From Saccoglossus kowalevskii (taxonomy: Eukaryota > Hemichordata > Enteropneusta > Harrimaniidae): a DNA stretch of 64,000 bases. The notes under the pieces are model-generated. The model was not told the DNA's origin, made no database searches, and saw only the letters and a list, made by a program, of their open reading frames with translations. A program made the translations under genes and the position numbers. Positions 12,806-26,459 of the stretch are shown one piece after another (within the stretch, counting starts at the first letter, position 1; every line of letters starts with the position of its first letter). The DNA lies in the NCBI RefSeq assembly GCF_000003605.2, contig NW_003142304.1, positions 63,853-127,852 on the forward strand, read 5' to 3'.

Positions 12806-14030
12806 GACGATGATAAAACGCTACACTAAACACTCAACAAATACTTCTAGTTACTTATCTTTAAACAGAATATTTGTTATAGCTTCGATTCCAGTTGTTT
12901 ACCATAATATCGATTTTCTAATGGAATCACAAACCTTGTGTATATTAATATCCGTATGTATTACACGAGTATATACACTAGTGGGTGGTATGCGTGGTAA
13001 CCAATTGATGCATGGCTCCATATAATCTATCTTGAAAAATGTGATATTTGGTAACATATATAATGGTCACGATTACAGTATACCATTTCTGTTCCTTATT
13101 CTTTCCCAAGACATTTATCCCCCACTTTCCTGTATGAACCTTTTCTTTTTATATTGAATTTCAATATTAATCATGTTCACTACTGATGTTTGACGATTTT
13201 TAATTAAATCATTTATATATTTGTTATCATTTTAGTCAAAGGACAGTCTTTGTCGAATAATTATTTTTCATTTCGTTTCTACATATTATATTTTTTTTAA
13301 ATTGTGCAGTATTAATGACATAATATAATAACTAATAATAACTAATGTACAAGCTTTATTTATGAAGTTTTCTCATGCTATGCTGAAGAAAAAAAATAAA
13401 ATAATAGCACAAATAAACAAGGAAATGCGTCAGTTATCTAAATCTTAATCACTTAAACGGTTGACCCTGTTTCTCAGTTTTAATTTGACGTTTAATGCTT
13501 TGACCAACAACGCAGATCATTTTACAAAAGCTTAGTGTAGCATGCGATTCGAGCAGAATATTATTAATATTATTGTAATGAAACTACAGACAGTTAAGCA
13601 TAGATACCTGTATATAGTATTACCTTCAAGAAAATTATGTCTAGCGTGGACCAAATGAGCTTTGACTTGTTATTTAACATGCATTTGCATTAAAATGTGG
13701 TTTCATTCTTTTTTTAAATGTGGGTCCGATTAGATAAACTCCAATAATAATCGACCAATGAAAACGCATGAGGAACAAACACATAACATATAAAAATCCT
13801 ATTTCATATCCTTTGTCTCCCTTGACAACGGTGCTACGCAATACCGCCGATCAAGCACATCAAAACAATCTTTATTCAACATTGACACACAAACACACCC
13901 TATCCAGTTTTTACGTTTACGATTGTATTTTTACATTCATGGGCATTGAGGTAGAGGTATAATGTTTCAATTGTTTTTGTATAGTCCTCTACGCAATAAC
14001 TATCAGTGCAGAGGGTAGAAAAGTTGGAGG
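12806..14030. other. Stretch without a recognisable gene
   Basis: Very AT-rich sequence with small A/T tracts (for example atattattaatattatt near 13559). No coding or structural signal was supported. Confidence 0.5.
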
Positions 14031-14074
14031 AGCCACTTGACTGTGTGGCTACTTTCATCTATTTTAGCTCTGCT

Positions 14075-14700
14075 ACCATCAAAGATGACAGACTGTCAGT
14101 CGCTGTCGTTTGTATTTCCATCGTCCGTCCCTCAATTATTTTGCCGACTTTTTGTTGAATACTGCCAGCTCAATTGCTTTGATACTTGACGACTCTGTCA
14201 GAATTAGATATTTATGTGGCCCTGATTTTTAAATGGACGGACCTCTGCAAGATTTGAAAAATCAAAGTACAATTACTTTGATACTGGACATGTAGGTAAC
14301 TTGGAGGGAACTCGTTCTTTCGTTACTATATCAACATTTCTTTATTTTCAGCCAATATTTGTGTCTTAAACTTACTAATTATTAATTAACTAAACTACTA
14401 ATTAAATTGTCTAATTACATTGACACTTAATGTGTACCTTGGGTAGGCACCTGTCATATGTGCGTATTTTGTGACATATCATTAATTTGTAATATCTTTG
14501 TTAATTACTTTAATATCGGTCATGTGAGTACCTTCGATAAAACTCAGATTTGTTGATTTCATGACAAGGGCATTAATTCTCTATTTGTAGCGAAAAGTGA
14601 TTTTTTTATTTGCTTTGACACTTGACCTCATGTATGCCCAGAACCAGAACCAAATTACTTTTCTGTGGGTGTACTGCGTTTTGTCTTATGGATGTACATT
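14075..14700 (+). repeat. Degenerate repeat array, about 100-120 bp units
   Basis: A motif of the form ctttgatacttgacatgtaggtacc recurs with drift near 14178, 14276, 14418, 14510 and 14614, each followed by a sequence like ctctgtcagatttgttgatttcatgac. The same consensus appears at about 57085-57200 in CDKAL1 intron 7 (ggttttgatactttgtatg, then gtaccttgggtagacc). It is therefore a dispersed, tandemly iterated repeat family. A leading atcaaagatgacag near 14079 is matched by atcgaagatgacag near 57010. Confidence 0.6.
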
Positions 14701-15385
14701 ACTTGACTTGGCTACCACAGTGTTCTTATAGAACAACGTAGCCTTTTAGACCGTCAGTACGCTTGTCACTAATTTGTTAGTGTCAGTTTTACGTGACACT
14801 GAATGGCGTATTTTTACATGATAAATACTGTGTTAAAAGTAGGCATAAATTGATATTCTAATAAACAGTTTTCTTCTATTGACGCCATACTTTGTTTCAC
14901 ATTCAGTAAAGACAAGTTTTGTCTTTTTTGTACATCATTATTGTATTATATTGCGATCCAAAGTAAAATAAATTCATTGACCACAATGAAATATAAAAAT
15001 CTGCCGAGCAACATAGTAGAAGCAACAATTAGAACATAAGCTATCCAGTTTAAATTTATGTATGTATATGCACAGTAAACGACACAATCCTGTATTTTAG
15101 TTCATATATACTTGTAGAAGTGTTCACTCGAGTGAAAATATATAACTGTGATAGACCCAAACATGTGATAAGCCACACACACGAACTTACAGAAAGCGCA
15201 CAATGCCTTCAAAAGGAGCAAGTCAAATTGAAATTGACACTTATTTACTTAAGATTATTTAATATTCATAATAATTTCCATTGAATGAATTGCATTTTGA
15301 TTAGACAGCGCTTAATAGACGATCTCACCTGGGGCTTTATTCAAAACTGATGCTGTTCATACACATAGCTGTGACCGTTGCGCCA

Positions 15386-15395
15386 CGCATGCGCA
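15386..15395. promoter_or_regulatory. NRF1-like palindromic site
   Basis: CGCATGCGCA inside a locally GC-rich patch (about 15380-15470) matches the core of the NRF1 site common in animal promoters. It lies 46 bp before an ATG (15441) that opens a 32-codon frame beginning MAESTRVRVDPDEIDSVLML and ending at 15539. Whether this is a promoter with a first exon or chance is unresolved. Confidence 0.3.
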
Positions 15396-16589
15396 CGATT
15401 TTTGTTGACACTACTCACCGCGCCCATCTAACAAATCAGTATGGCGGAAAGTACGCGTGTGAGGGTAGATCCTGATGAGATAGATTCCGTGCTCATGTTG
15501 GTTGGAGATCACACAATGGATTGTAATTTATTCGTATAAACCTTTGCTGCCTTCTTGGAGATGTGTATATGAATACCACATGTTAAACATTATATTTCAT
15601 CCCACTATATCAGTATAAATGTGTTCAATAAAAACACGTTCCAAAAAAAACTCAATATGGTACTGTCGTAACATATCTTCAACCCACTCAGTCACGTGAC
15701 GACTAAGAGTATGGCGATTGACTCTTCTTCTCTTAAATCGAATATCACCACTATCGCACGCAGCGTAGTTCCACAAATAAAGATATAAACGCTCAGTAAA
15801 TAATATAGAGTTATACAAAAAATATGAGAGAAAAAATATAATGAAATAATGTGTATCATTATAGTGGGTGTATCGAAGGTACAAACACACTCATTAAGTT
15901 CAGCAAATTATTTATTAGATAAGACGATTAATACAATATTTTACTATTTGAGAATTTAATTTTAGAGTCAATAGTCGATACTATTTTTATTGAACTAATT
16001 TAAATGGCTTCATTCATTGATATGTTTACAATAATACTTTATTAGGTCACGTGTGATAGATTTTAGTTATACTTATCCTGGTTGACCACCATACTAGTGA
16101 CTGACTGAATAATACCGTACATGCATTTTGTTTCTTTGTGTAAATACAATGATGATTGTATCTCCTTGCTGGACTGTAATGAGAGTAGATGGCGAACACT
16201 TACAATTGGTGCAGCAGTATGTTTTCATATGATGTCATTCAATATATAATATAATATAATTAAAATACAGTTAAGAACCAGGCTCGTAACAATATCGTAT
16301 TTTTGTGCGTATGCGCACATTTATAATGTTAATGTATTTATTGTGTCGACGAACTGCAAAATATGGAAACGTTATTTAGTGAAGAATGTCAAAAAATGAT
16401 ATTTATGTTCATAGCGATCTTGCAAATTTATCTGTTAGAGAAATGACAAAATGTTTAGTTTACCGATTAGCAGATGTAATGTTTCAACTTCGCGGAATAG
16501 AATGGTGTCAATGGGTTTCCAATCACTGTCTCTTATTTTATAGTATCTAATATCTCGTCTTTCATATTACTCGCCTTTCATTGTTTCTC

Positions 16590-17500
16590 CAAATTCACTT
16601 TTTTATTTTAATTCCGCGCCTCTATAGCTCAGAAATATAACCTTCAAAGTCGAACTGAATAACTTGATAAGCCAGGCACGTCAGACTGTTAAAACTGTGT
16701 ATGTGGGGCAATAGACACTCTCCATTTAATTAGGCCAATAAATGCCATCTTTTCGTGTGTTTTTTTTTCTTTTCTTTTCATCTAAAGGGCATTTCATTTG
16801 CCTATTGTTTGATGTTAATATAATTCTGAATCAGAAAAAGGTTTGCCTTGAACAATATCGTCGCTAATCGCAAATGAAAACACTTCCCACACATTGCTTT
16901 CTGTAAATTGGGTTCATACGTTCTATGACATTTTGAGCCAATTCAAAGATATACAATAAAAGAATACACACACACAAAACGCTTGATTAATTGTTTTTCG
17001 TGAGTACATGTACAGTAACATGTTAATGTTTGTAAGACAATATCAAATACGCCCGCATGTAATAAGATGATTGAATATGTTTGATAAATGTGAAAATTTA
17101 ACTAGAAGGAATGCGCATGACAACCACGTTAGATTCTAATATAAAGAGCTGTTCAAATCAAATCGAGATATTTCGAGACTTCTCTTGTGAATCGTGATTT
17201 AAATATATTAATCTTTCGAGAAAACGAGCAACTACCTGTATAGATGATAGGTAATTCTCCTGCAGCAGATTAAATTGTCAGACGTCGGTACACGAGCACA
17301 GATTTCAAAACCTATATGCTTCCGTGTTTATTATTAGGTGTCTGCATATTACTTAAAGTAGTCCGGTCGTTAACATTAAAACAAATCATTAGAATTGTTA
17401 AATTATTTTACAATCAAGTTTAATGTTATGCTGTTTTACGAAACTCGGATAAATACAATAAAATCAACAGTGATGAACTTCTGTTTCTGCCAAATAAGTA
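16590..17500 (-). repeat. Inverted duplication B, right copy
   Basis: Reverse-complement counterpart of about 1-1000. The best-conserved parts are near 16750-16830 (paired with 690-760), 16950-16990 (with 510-560), 17060-17140 (with 390-450) and 17175-17330 (with 190-330). Divergence resembles that of pair A. No gene is recognised here. Confidence 0.7.
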
Positions 17501-17816
17501 AGATTATTAATAATAAAATTAAGGTGATGTATTTTACTCATTATTATTAGTTATTATCAAACTTACATTTTGAACCTGTACGTGATATATCGTTCTTCAA
17601 TATAAATTTAAAAAAAAACAGAGTGAAAAACATATAAGCAGATGAGATTGTCATTTATGTTTCTATGTTGTCATGGTGACAGTAATAATTATGAATGGTG
17701 GATATGCGAAATTCCAATATTGTGTATGCAATTAAAAAACATTTACGAATGTTTCATGGATCAAACCATATTGTTTAACATCTACAACATTGGGTAGTGT
17801 CATGCAGTATGATAAT

Positions 17817-17818
<2 letters not shown>

Positions 17819-17910
<92 letters not shown>
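17819..17910. repeat. (TA)n microsatellite, about 92 bp
   Basis: Uninterrupted alternating T/A. Open frames running through it (poly Ile-Tyr) are artefacts. Confidence 0.98.
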
Positions 17911-17913
<3 letters not shown>

Positions 17914-19500
17914 ATTGCTACTAGACGACAAGCGTAACTCGTCAGTATAGCGTCCTGCATAATAACTCATTCGATAAACTTCCACAGAATGATCAGCGTT
18001 AATCCAATATTGATTGATATTTAACGTAGACGGATCCTTTTGCTCAGCTTATTGCCATGGCGACGTTTCAGGCAGTATTACAACGCCCGCAAACATAGTG
18101 TATAATCGTACACCATTCACAACAATATATACTGAACGTGATATTAACATTTGTCATCTAACCAAGGACTCACATCGCAAGTGCAACCGCAAGAATTTTT
18201 CTTGATGAAAAACATGTGATTGAGATAACATTTTGCAATGTAATGTACATGAGTCATCTTGAAAACATGTGATCCGCGATTTAAATTGAAATGTGCAATA
18301 GAACGATAGAAATTTCAGTGCTTAAACGGGTATGCGGACAAGTATTGCACGATATGGTACATCATTGCCATCATGGGGCGACAATGGCCCATATATAGAT
18401 CACGTTATCAGATTGGAACTAAAGATATTGAAATGAACACTACTTAATATACAGGAAGCATACATTTCGATGAGATCGACCTTGTGATTAACTCTTGCTA
18501 GCCTCGATACCTTTCTCTTTGTGCACACTACTAATTTCAGACTGCAGGGATCGTAAGTGTAGCGTTTACACTTTGCAGCAATATCAATTTAATGATGTAT
18601 AATTAGTCTGGATGACTCTTTCACGCGAAATTTGACAGATTGAAGTGCACTTAGGTGGAACAACGTTTCCATCGGTGCTTAGTTGGACAGGGTAGTTTTG
18701 TTAAAAGGGGTAAGTTTGTCATTCCATGAATTGTGAATATTCACCAACACCTTTATGTGACAAAGTTGTATACATGAGCATTTACAACAGAACAGTCTTT
18801 TGTTTTCTGGAAACAATGAACATTAAACCAATCTGCACTAAATTATATAATTAATACTGTTACATTGGATGTCATGTATCAAGTTGAATGGCACAGTAAA
18901 TGCATGGTCATTTTTTCACACTCCAAATACATACATTACAAAAATAGAGTGAGAAAGAGAAAGAAGCAACAAGCTGAGCTCGCGTAATAAAGTTAAACAT
19001 GTCAGACTAAACCACTTTGAAAACTATACGACAGGATGTGTAGGTACATTTGTTTCGTACGGCTAACAACCAATGTATAATAACAAGTATTCTTAACTTA
19101 AATATGTACTTATGTTCCAATCATCTCTTACATCTGCGAGTGCATCACATACGCAAACAGTTCGTATGTGTACACTTTGTTGCGTGCGTTCCATATCACG
19201 ATGATCAACTTTCCATCGAGGGTTTTCATTACGAGAAACGAACGACATAGTATCTACAGTGGTGATGTTGTTATTTTTTCAGACAGGTTTATTCCAATGT
19301 CAATATTCGATGTCACAAAAGGAAAAGACACACTGTGAGACTTGTCATCCAGGAATCGGTGAGAACATAACTTACCGTGCAGAGGGAGGCAATTGTGTTA
19401 TAGTGTTGCTATTTTTATTTAAGGAAAGTATTGAGTTACCCGACGTGCTTGATATTAACACTGCGACTAACTAGTATCAAATTTGATAACTGAACACCAA
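17911..19500. other. Stretch without a recognisable gene
   Basis: No coding, RNA or repeat signal was supported beyond short A/T-rich tracts. Confidence 0.5.
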
Positions 19501-20762
19501 CGTGTTCATACGAAAGCCGAGAGGGGCCTTCCTACTTCACAGTTCCAACTTCCGAGTTCCGACTTCTAACTTCCGAGTTCCGTCTTCTAACTTCCGAGTT
19601 CCGTCTTCTAACTTCCGAGTTCCGACTTCTAACTTCCGAGTTATTATTGTTACAAACCGCAGGGGCAAAAAGTACCGTCATCTGTAGTGATGAAACTTCA
19701 TAGTAGTTTCTATCATTTGTGCACAGAATTGTTTTGCATACAGGTTATGGGGTGAGATCAGCGCCAAAATTATTTTTATTTTTATATTATCTTTGCATTA
19801 TGATTGGCATTGTCTAACCATATTTATATTGTCTTTGCATTTGAATATATTCTACCTTGGAAAAAGTGACCTGATATTATTCTACCCATGGACCCTTCAT
19901 TGTGATCTACCTTAGTTAAGACAAGTCCACTGATTATGATCTATCTGGTCGCCTGATTATAAGCTCTGATTATATTCTAGTTTGTGACACGTTCCGTGGT
20001 AATTCCTATATTCTTGTGAGTCAAATATAAGTGACAACTGCTACCCAAACAGATTAATCATCAGTCTCACCTATACTTGACGAACACTGACATTCACTTA
20101 TTTTTTTCGGACATGAGGTATGGAGAAAGTGCAAGGAACGTTGGTTCCACTAAATGACATTAATTATTATTTTTTCAGGTTCGATAGGTATATTATTAAT
20201 CATGAAATTGACTTTCACTTTATTTTAAGGATACAAATATAATGTTATGTTTCATGTTTTCCCCGAAATCTCAGATTGTATGCTTTAACTTATATATTTA
20301 TGTATATATATATCAAGACTCCTATACTTCCACATTTTAAATTTCCGACTTCAAAGTTCTTACTTCTGACTTCCAATTTCCAAATTCTCACTTCCAAATT
20401 CTTAGTTCCAATTTCCGACTTCTCACTTCCGACTTCACATTTCCACTTCTCACTTCTGAATTCGAACTTGAGAGTTCTCTATTCAGACTTCATATTTGGC
20501 CTCTAAGAACATATCAATGCATTATAAAAAGTAAAACTAATTTTAGCGCTGATCTCACCCCATAACCTGTATGCAAAACAATTCTGTGCACAAATGATAG
20601 ACTACTATGTAGTTTCATCACTACAGATGACGGTACTTTTTTGCTCCTGTGGTTTGCAACAATAATAACTCGGAAGTTAGAAGTCGGAACTCGGAAGTTA
20701 GAACTCGAAACTCGAAGTTGGAACTGTGAAGTAGGCCCCTCTCGGTTTTTTGTATGTTCACG
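19501..20762. mobile_element. Foldback element with minisatellite arms
   Basis: The left arm (19501-about 19772) and right arm (about 20537-20762) are long inverted repeats. They run from cgtgttcatacgaaagccga, through a minisatellite, a ttattattgtt stretch, taccgtcatctgtagtgatg, and gttatggggtgagatcagcg. The left minisatellite (about 19545-19640) has about 4.5 copies of a 21 bp unit (acttccgagttccgtcttcta), which in one frame reads SNFRVPT repeats. The right arm has the shorter inverse. A third, more degenerate tract of the same units lies inside at about 20338-20480. The centre has no transposase. The layout fits a non-autonomous foldback (FB-like) DNA transposon. No clear target duplication is visible. 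Confidence 0.85.
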
Positions 20763-23700
20763 ACATGTGACTACGCAAACACGCACATGCATTAAATAAA
20801 GGCTTCCGTTATAATTGAATATGTATACGTGTTTTCGTTTTCGCCACAAATTGCGAGCCTGTGTTGATCAGCATTTGCATTTTGGTTGTCAAAAATGACG
20901 TCACATTGCGACGGCCTATAGGATGCGACTGATGGCAATTCAATTACATGTGATACATTAGTTTTAACAAAGACAAACATCCGTTAAGATTGATATGCGA
21001 ATGATGTTATAACATCAGAAATAAATGAATGAATATATTCATCGTCGGCTTCACAGCATACGGTAGTGGAGCCAATAAGAATCCCCTAGTACAAATGCAA
21101 TTAAAAAGGGTTATAATTGATCCACTGGTAATAGGTTTGCGTGTTGGATTGAATGATATTCACCGGTAGTCGTCAAAACAGTTAAAAAGTTGGCGTACTT
21201 AAGATGTTTATTAGAGAAGAAATATATTGAGTTAATACAGACACAATCATGCATGTACATATCATTACATATGTGTATTCAAAAAGGTATCCTTTTATAA
21301 TAATTTACATCATTTGATCTCTTGAAATCAGAAACGTGTATCATTTTTACTTGAAATTGGTGATAGTAACATATTGGCCTGTTACCTGGTCCTGGTTTGT
21401 ATTTAGTAAACTTTAAAATAACATGTTGTGTGTTATGTTATGTTACACTTGATCGGTTTACACGTATACATACCGGTCATTGTATATCAGTATAATTATC
21501 TTAAAAAAGTAACAACTTCTCAACGTTGTATTCTACGAATCGATACTAAATGTCTCTAACATTTTTCTGCCATAGCTGAGATTCAGAGTGTCATAAATGA
21601 GTAATTAGTTCATTAGCATGGTGTTGATTAGTTCTTCTTTAAAGGTATTGCTTCACCTCAAAAATATATGTTAAAGATGTAGAACGAAAATCGCCGACAA
21701 CACTAAGTTAATTTTCTCAGCTACCATTCCTACACAAGATATATCCAATGTAATGTTCAGATGCGAGGTCCAGTATTATCGGATTCACATGATAAAAACA
21801 ACAAACACGTGTATTTAGTAATACACCAGTGCATTATGGGACGGGTTTAGAAGGAACACTCGTAGCAGAGCAAACAAGCCACATCCTGTAATTGGGCAAA
21901 CCAAACAAAAACAATGGTTTACGATTACACTGTGTACCCATGAACTTGATAAACATTCAACGTCAAATTAAATAGAATGCAATACGTTTGCACATAGAGT
22001 CAATGCGTCAGTGTAAAGTATACAGTCAATGTACTAAAATGAATTGCCGATCTCATAAAAACACCTAACTACAAGACATGAATAAATAGTATCGTTTAGT
22101 GAAATGTTCGTTTAGTATAATAAGTGATTTCAAGTCCGTCTTTCATTGTCTTATGATGCTTATTTAGTTTGCTACAAATCGAGGCTCAACATGCAAAGTC
22201 TGATGTTCTGACATCAATAACATCAACAACATCATCAACAGCAAACATAAAAACTTTTATGTTATGGTTGTATCAGTTCTTGGATGTTAAAACAAATATT
22301 CTTTAAAATTCATCGGTTCATTTAGACAGTTATGCTGACCGATGTATAGTTTGCATATTTCTAGGGGTCATCATGGTAATTTTGGATCGTGGTGATTTGC
22401 ATAGTACTGTGATAAGAGGGTGCACATGTGCTAATATCACAATAGAACGTGCATATATAGATCATGGCAATACTATTATTTCGCGTGTTTTCGCATGAGC
22501 AGCAGTGCCAGTACAACATCGACATAGTTACTGCAAATTGACCAAGCTCATTGAAAACAGTAATTTGCAAACTAGTTAATAACGTTTGCATATATTACGC
22601 TGATGCCTCAGCAGCCAGGATTATCCACGTGTGAATAACCACGGCAGGAAGTCATTATATCTGTATACAAGGTTTGATAATATGGGATAGGTGAACTGGA
22701 CCACTGCTGCTAATAATAATGCAGCAATATCGCTTTTATATGAAACGTGCAACCACGATAATGAAATGAATTACTATGAGAAATAAATCACTCTTTGTGA
22801 GAAACATACTACAATAACACTTCTGATTGTCTGAATCACGTCCGATTTCAACCAATAGCATGTGGTTTTTTTAATAAAGAACCATCACCACCACCACCTA
22901 ATCGCTTTTACTTTCCGCAAGCGGTCATGCGATAGATAGTTAAAGTTGAAAGGGGTTATTTATGTTTTATTCTTTTCAGCGACTTCTGTATTACTCCGTG
23001 TAATTGTGCAGATAAAGGGAATTCCCGCTACGACTCGCACTATTTATTGATAATAAATTGTCTTCGTAAAGTGAATTGCCGGTCATCGCTGCGCAGGTTA
23101 TAGAGAATGCCCGCAGGTCATTTAGTCCATTCAAGTTCACTTATCGCTGACTAATGTGACAACTAGTACTTGTTTATAGTTATAAATATCCACGAAAAGA
23201 CAAAACGATTAACATTAGCAATGATATTTTATTTTGTGAACTACATTTTTCCAAATGAATTCCGAGGAAATATGAGTTGACTTTGTCTCGTTTTCACAAG
23301 TACAAATGAGTTATCTTTCTATTCTTATACAAGATTTCTAGAGAATGATTGGTTGAGTAATATTCAGGTATGTATCTTTTATTCTTACAATTATTCGCAA
23401 TATAAAAACGATACGCTATCGTATAACTTTTTTTAATTAATTAATCGATATTAACATAAATTGCGAATTGTCTTTTATCTGTTCATGTTAGTGTATGTAA
23501 ACTTTCACTCAGTCGTTTGTTTATTTGTTTGCTCGTTCTTAATGAAAACCGAAAGTTGATTAAAGCAGAAATACTACTTGATCTACGACCATCTTTAAAT
23601 TGGTTGAATTGAGAGGAAAATCCAATACAATAATGTTTATGAGCGTGGTGAATCATTTTCTACTTATATATTTCGACAACGCAACAGTCTAGCCAGTTCG

Positions 23701-25442
23701 TGGAATCGCCGTCGTCATACTAACCCTATATTGTTGATATGATATATAGTAATGTCGGGAATAAAGTAGAATTGATTGCTTGTGGCCAGCACGTGGTTTG
23801 CTGAAAACGTAGCGTGCAAAACGTAAATCAAAAATACAGGAATGAATTCTCCCATCCTGCATTGCTTGACTATTTCTCCCACTACGAGATTGTCGAAGGG
23901 GCATTTACTTGTGTTTTTGTAAATGTTTTCATAATTTCAATCAATGTGATATTGAGTAAAAATGATGTATGTAGTGCCAGATGAACACACCAGGGGCATA
24001 TGTGATGGAATCCATGAAAACAACAAATGGATAGTTGAAACATAATATTTTAGTCGTGGTTGTATATTACATAATATAATTTCATTTGATACAAAAAAGT
24101 TAATTTTGACTTACATATTATATGAATTGATTCAAATTACAGAACAAACATCTCATGCTCATTATTTTATGAATATTCAATGATAAAACATGTTGAGATG
24201 GAATTAATGATCAATTATTCACCGTGTCCTAATTGAAGTTGGAATTGAACATTTATAGTAATCGTGTCCGATGATAAGGAAATATATCAGCCGTTCATTA
24301 ATTATTCAGTAGCCACGATGCTAAAGCTTAATGATTATTCGTGAATTTTATAACTGGAAATGGATGGATATACATTAATGACGTCATTTGACTCCAACAC
24401 TCTCATATTCTCATACATACTGCGAATGGGGCTAGTAAATGTACAGAATGCCAATTTAGAATTTTAGATATTATTAAATTGAAACATTATTATTTGTTTT
24501 AGGGATATGTGTTAAAACCATTTCATAAAGCGTCAGCTGTTTTTGTAGGATATCGGCTGTATTTAGTCATTACATCGCAACATGGTGTTGTCAGTGTGTC
24601 TTATTGCACGGAGATTTGCCGTCCTAGAAATATTTCAATAACGTAAACAGAAAGATATATATCTAGACAATTATCTATCTTTTATGTCATTTTAGTGTAT
24701 AAAAAGTGAGTTGATATGCTAGAATTACGAATAATGTGCTTGGAGAAACAAATCGGCATGTAACTGATAGCACTGCTCAAAGCACAATGCGATATTCCGT
24801 GAATAATTTGTGTTCATTTGTATTCACAGGTGGGGCTAGAACGAGTATATGTCACAGCGGAATACTTGCGAAGAGACACCCCTTTCAAAAACCGTGATAA
24901 CACATTTCATTTAAACCCTTTGATATGATCTAAAAATAGTATTTTATATATGTATGCAGATACATACGAAAGCATATGTTATTGTTAATACCACGTTGAT
25001 TAGGTCAACTTGGGGATGACTTGTGAACGACTAATCTTGATCGAAGATACGATAAATAAGTCATTTTCTGATGAAAACACGACTTTCTCTTCAATTATCA
25101 CATGTGATAGCAAGTGACATTTAGGGGTCACGGAAGCAAATTTCAGGTATTTCTTTCTTAAGGCGATGTGACAAAAAACACACCCTTGTCAATCACCTAC
25201 CTCCGTTAATCGATCACATAATACATCAATTCTCAGCGCAGTGTCGAATAAAGAAACGTTCATTTCATACCAGGAGTCGATCTATAGTAACTATAGATAT
25301 AAAAACCTGAAATTGACTCATGTAGACAAGTGTTTTTTACATAGAGATTGGTGAATTAGTGGATGATAGATCAATCTGGGAAGTATGTTTATTGAGAACG
25401 GGAATGTATACGCTGGTTTGATTAAATTGACAGTGAGACTAA
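20763..25442. other. Stretch without a recognisable gene
   Basis: Noncoding AT-rich sequence. A tggtgttgattagttc phrase near 21618 recurs near 28182, perhaps from a dispersed repeat. No exon, RNA gene or inverted-repeat element was supported. Confidence 0.45.
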
Positions 25443-26459
25443 TTAAGGTAGCGAGACTATTATTTGTGTTGAAAATTACGATTTTCACATTATTTATTAA
25501 TTGATGAAATGCACTATAAACTTTTATATGACAAAGTCAACAAAACATAGAAATTCATGTAAGTTGGTTAAAATGTTGATTTTCTGAAGGGAAGCAAGGC
25601 AGTCTCAGTAGTGTTTTCCAAAATCAACAACACAGGTTTAATCTGTGTGCCTATAAGTTTTAAAGATTAACTCAAGACAAAGCAATGATAGGATGTGTTA
25701 TCAGTGGCTTTCTGACACACAATAAGCGTGAGTGGTTTGTCTCCGCCCCTGTTTGTTTCACAGATTAGTCATTTGCATATGAATGTGTCAGACACAAGGT
25801 TACACAGCCACTGAAAAATATCATTGATTTTGGTGTTCTCATCTGCCGATTTTATCGAATTATAGCTATTCCATTCCATTTGGATGCCCCTACATATGTT
25901 AAAACAGACCTTGAAGGGAAAACGAATCGATTGTGCCGATAAACAAGCTTGAAAATCTTTGCTGTGACTTCATGGAAGTTTTCTAGGAGTTTATTTTTTT
26001 CAAAATACAAGGTCTTTAACAAAAAATAACATATACTTATTGTCGTTGGATTAACACCAAATTTGCAAAGCTTTAAGGTGACAAAGCAAGGAATGTGAAT
26101 GTGTCCAGACAAACTATTTCGTGAATTATTTACCAACAAGTTGTGGTTTGAGTTGGGAGCAATGCGACTAAAACGGAAATTAAAATCCAGCACACTACTT
26201 TTTAAAACGCAATGCTTGAATAAAACTGACAAGACACATCAATTTACCAGACTATTGAACTAGGAAAAGTGAAAAAAACTTCTTTTCACCAGCATAATTG
26301 CGTAATTATTTTTTTTTACAGAAAAAGTAATTTTTTATCTTTGATTGAGTAACTCGTCGTAGAATGCATATAAAAATCGGAAATTGGATCTTTTTGTAGT
26401 CATTTAGTCACAATTAGAAGATGAAAACAAGTATGCAAATAATAGTCTCGCTACCTTAA
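25443..26459. mobile_element. TTAA-flanked element of 1.0 kb
   Basis: TTAA at 25443-25446 and 26456-26459 flanks a pair of identical 20 bp inverted ends, GGTAGCGAGACTATTATTTG. This is the hallmark of a piggyBac- or Kolobok-type element. The body is 1009 bp. It holds a - strand open frame of 126 codons (26232-25852) whose product (containing KIFKLVYRHNRFVFPSR) I cannot place and which may be a transposase remnant or chance. Near the left side, cagtggct...agccactg (25703-25815) forms a second inverted pair that also shares tctgacaca/tgtgtcaga, so a smaller element may be nested within. Confidence 0.9.

Noticed and set aside
12513-12833. Open frame of 106 codons spanning the gap
   Set aside because: It crosses 50 unknown bases, so its continuity is not real evidence.
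17775-17985. Open frames of repeated Ile-Tyr
   Set aside because: Produced by the (TA)n microsatellite.
25703-25815. hAT-like nested MITE (cagtggct...agccactg)
   Set aside because: Inverted ends are visible, but the flanking 8 bases do not match, so insertion of a separate element is not supported.
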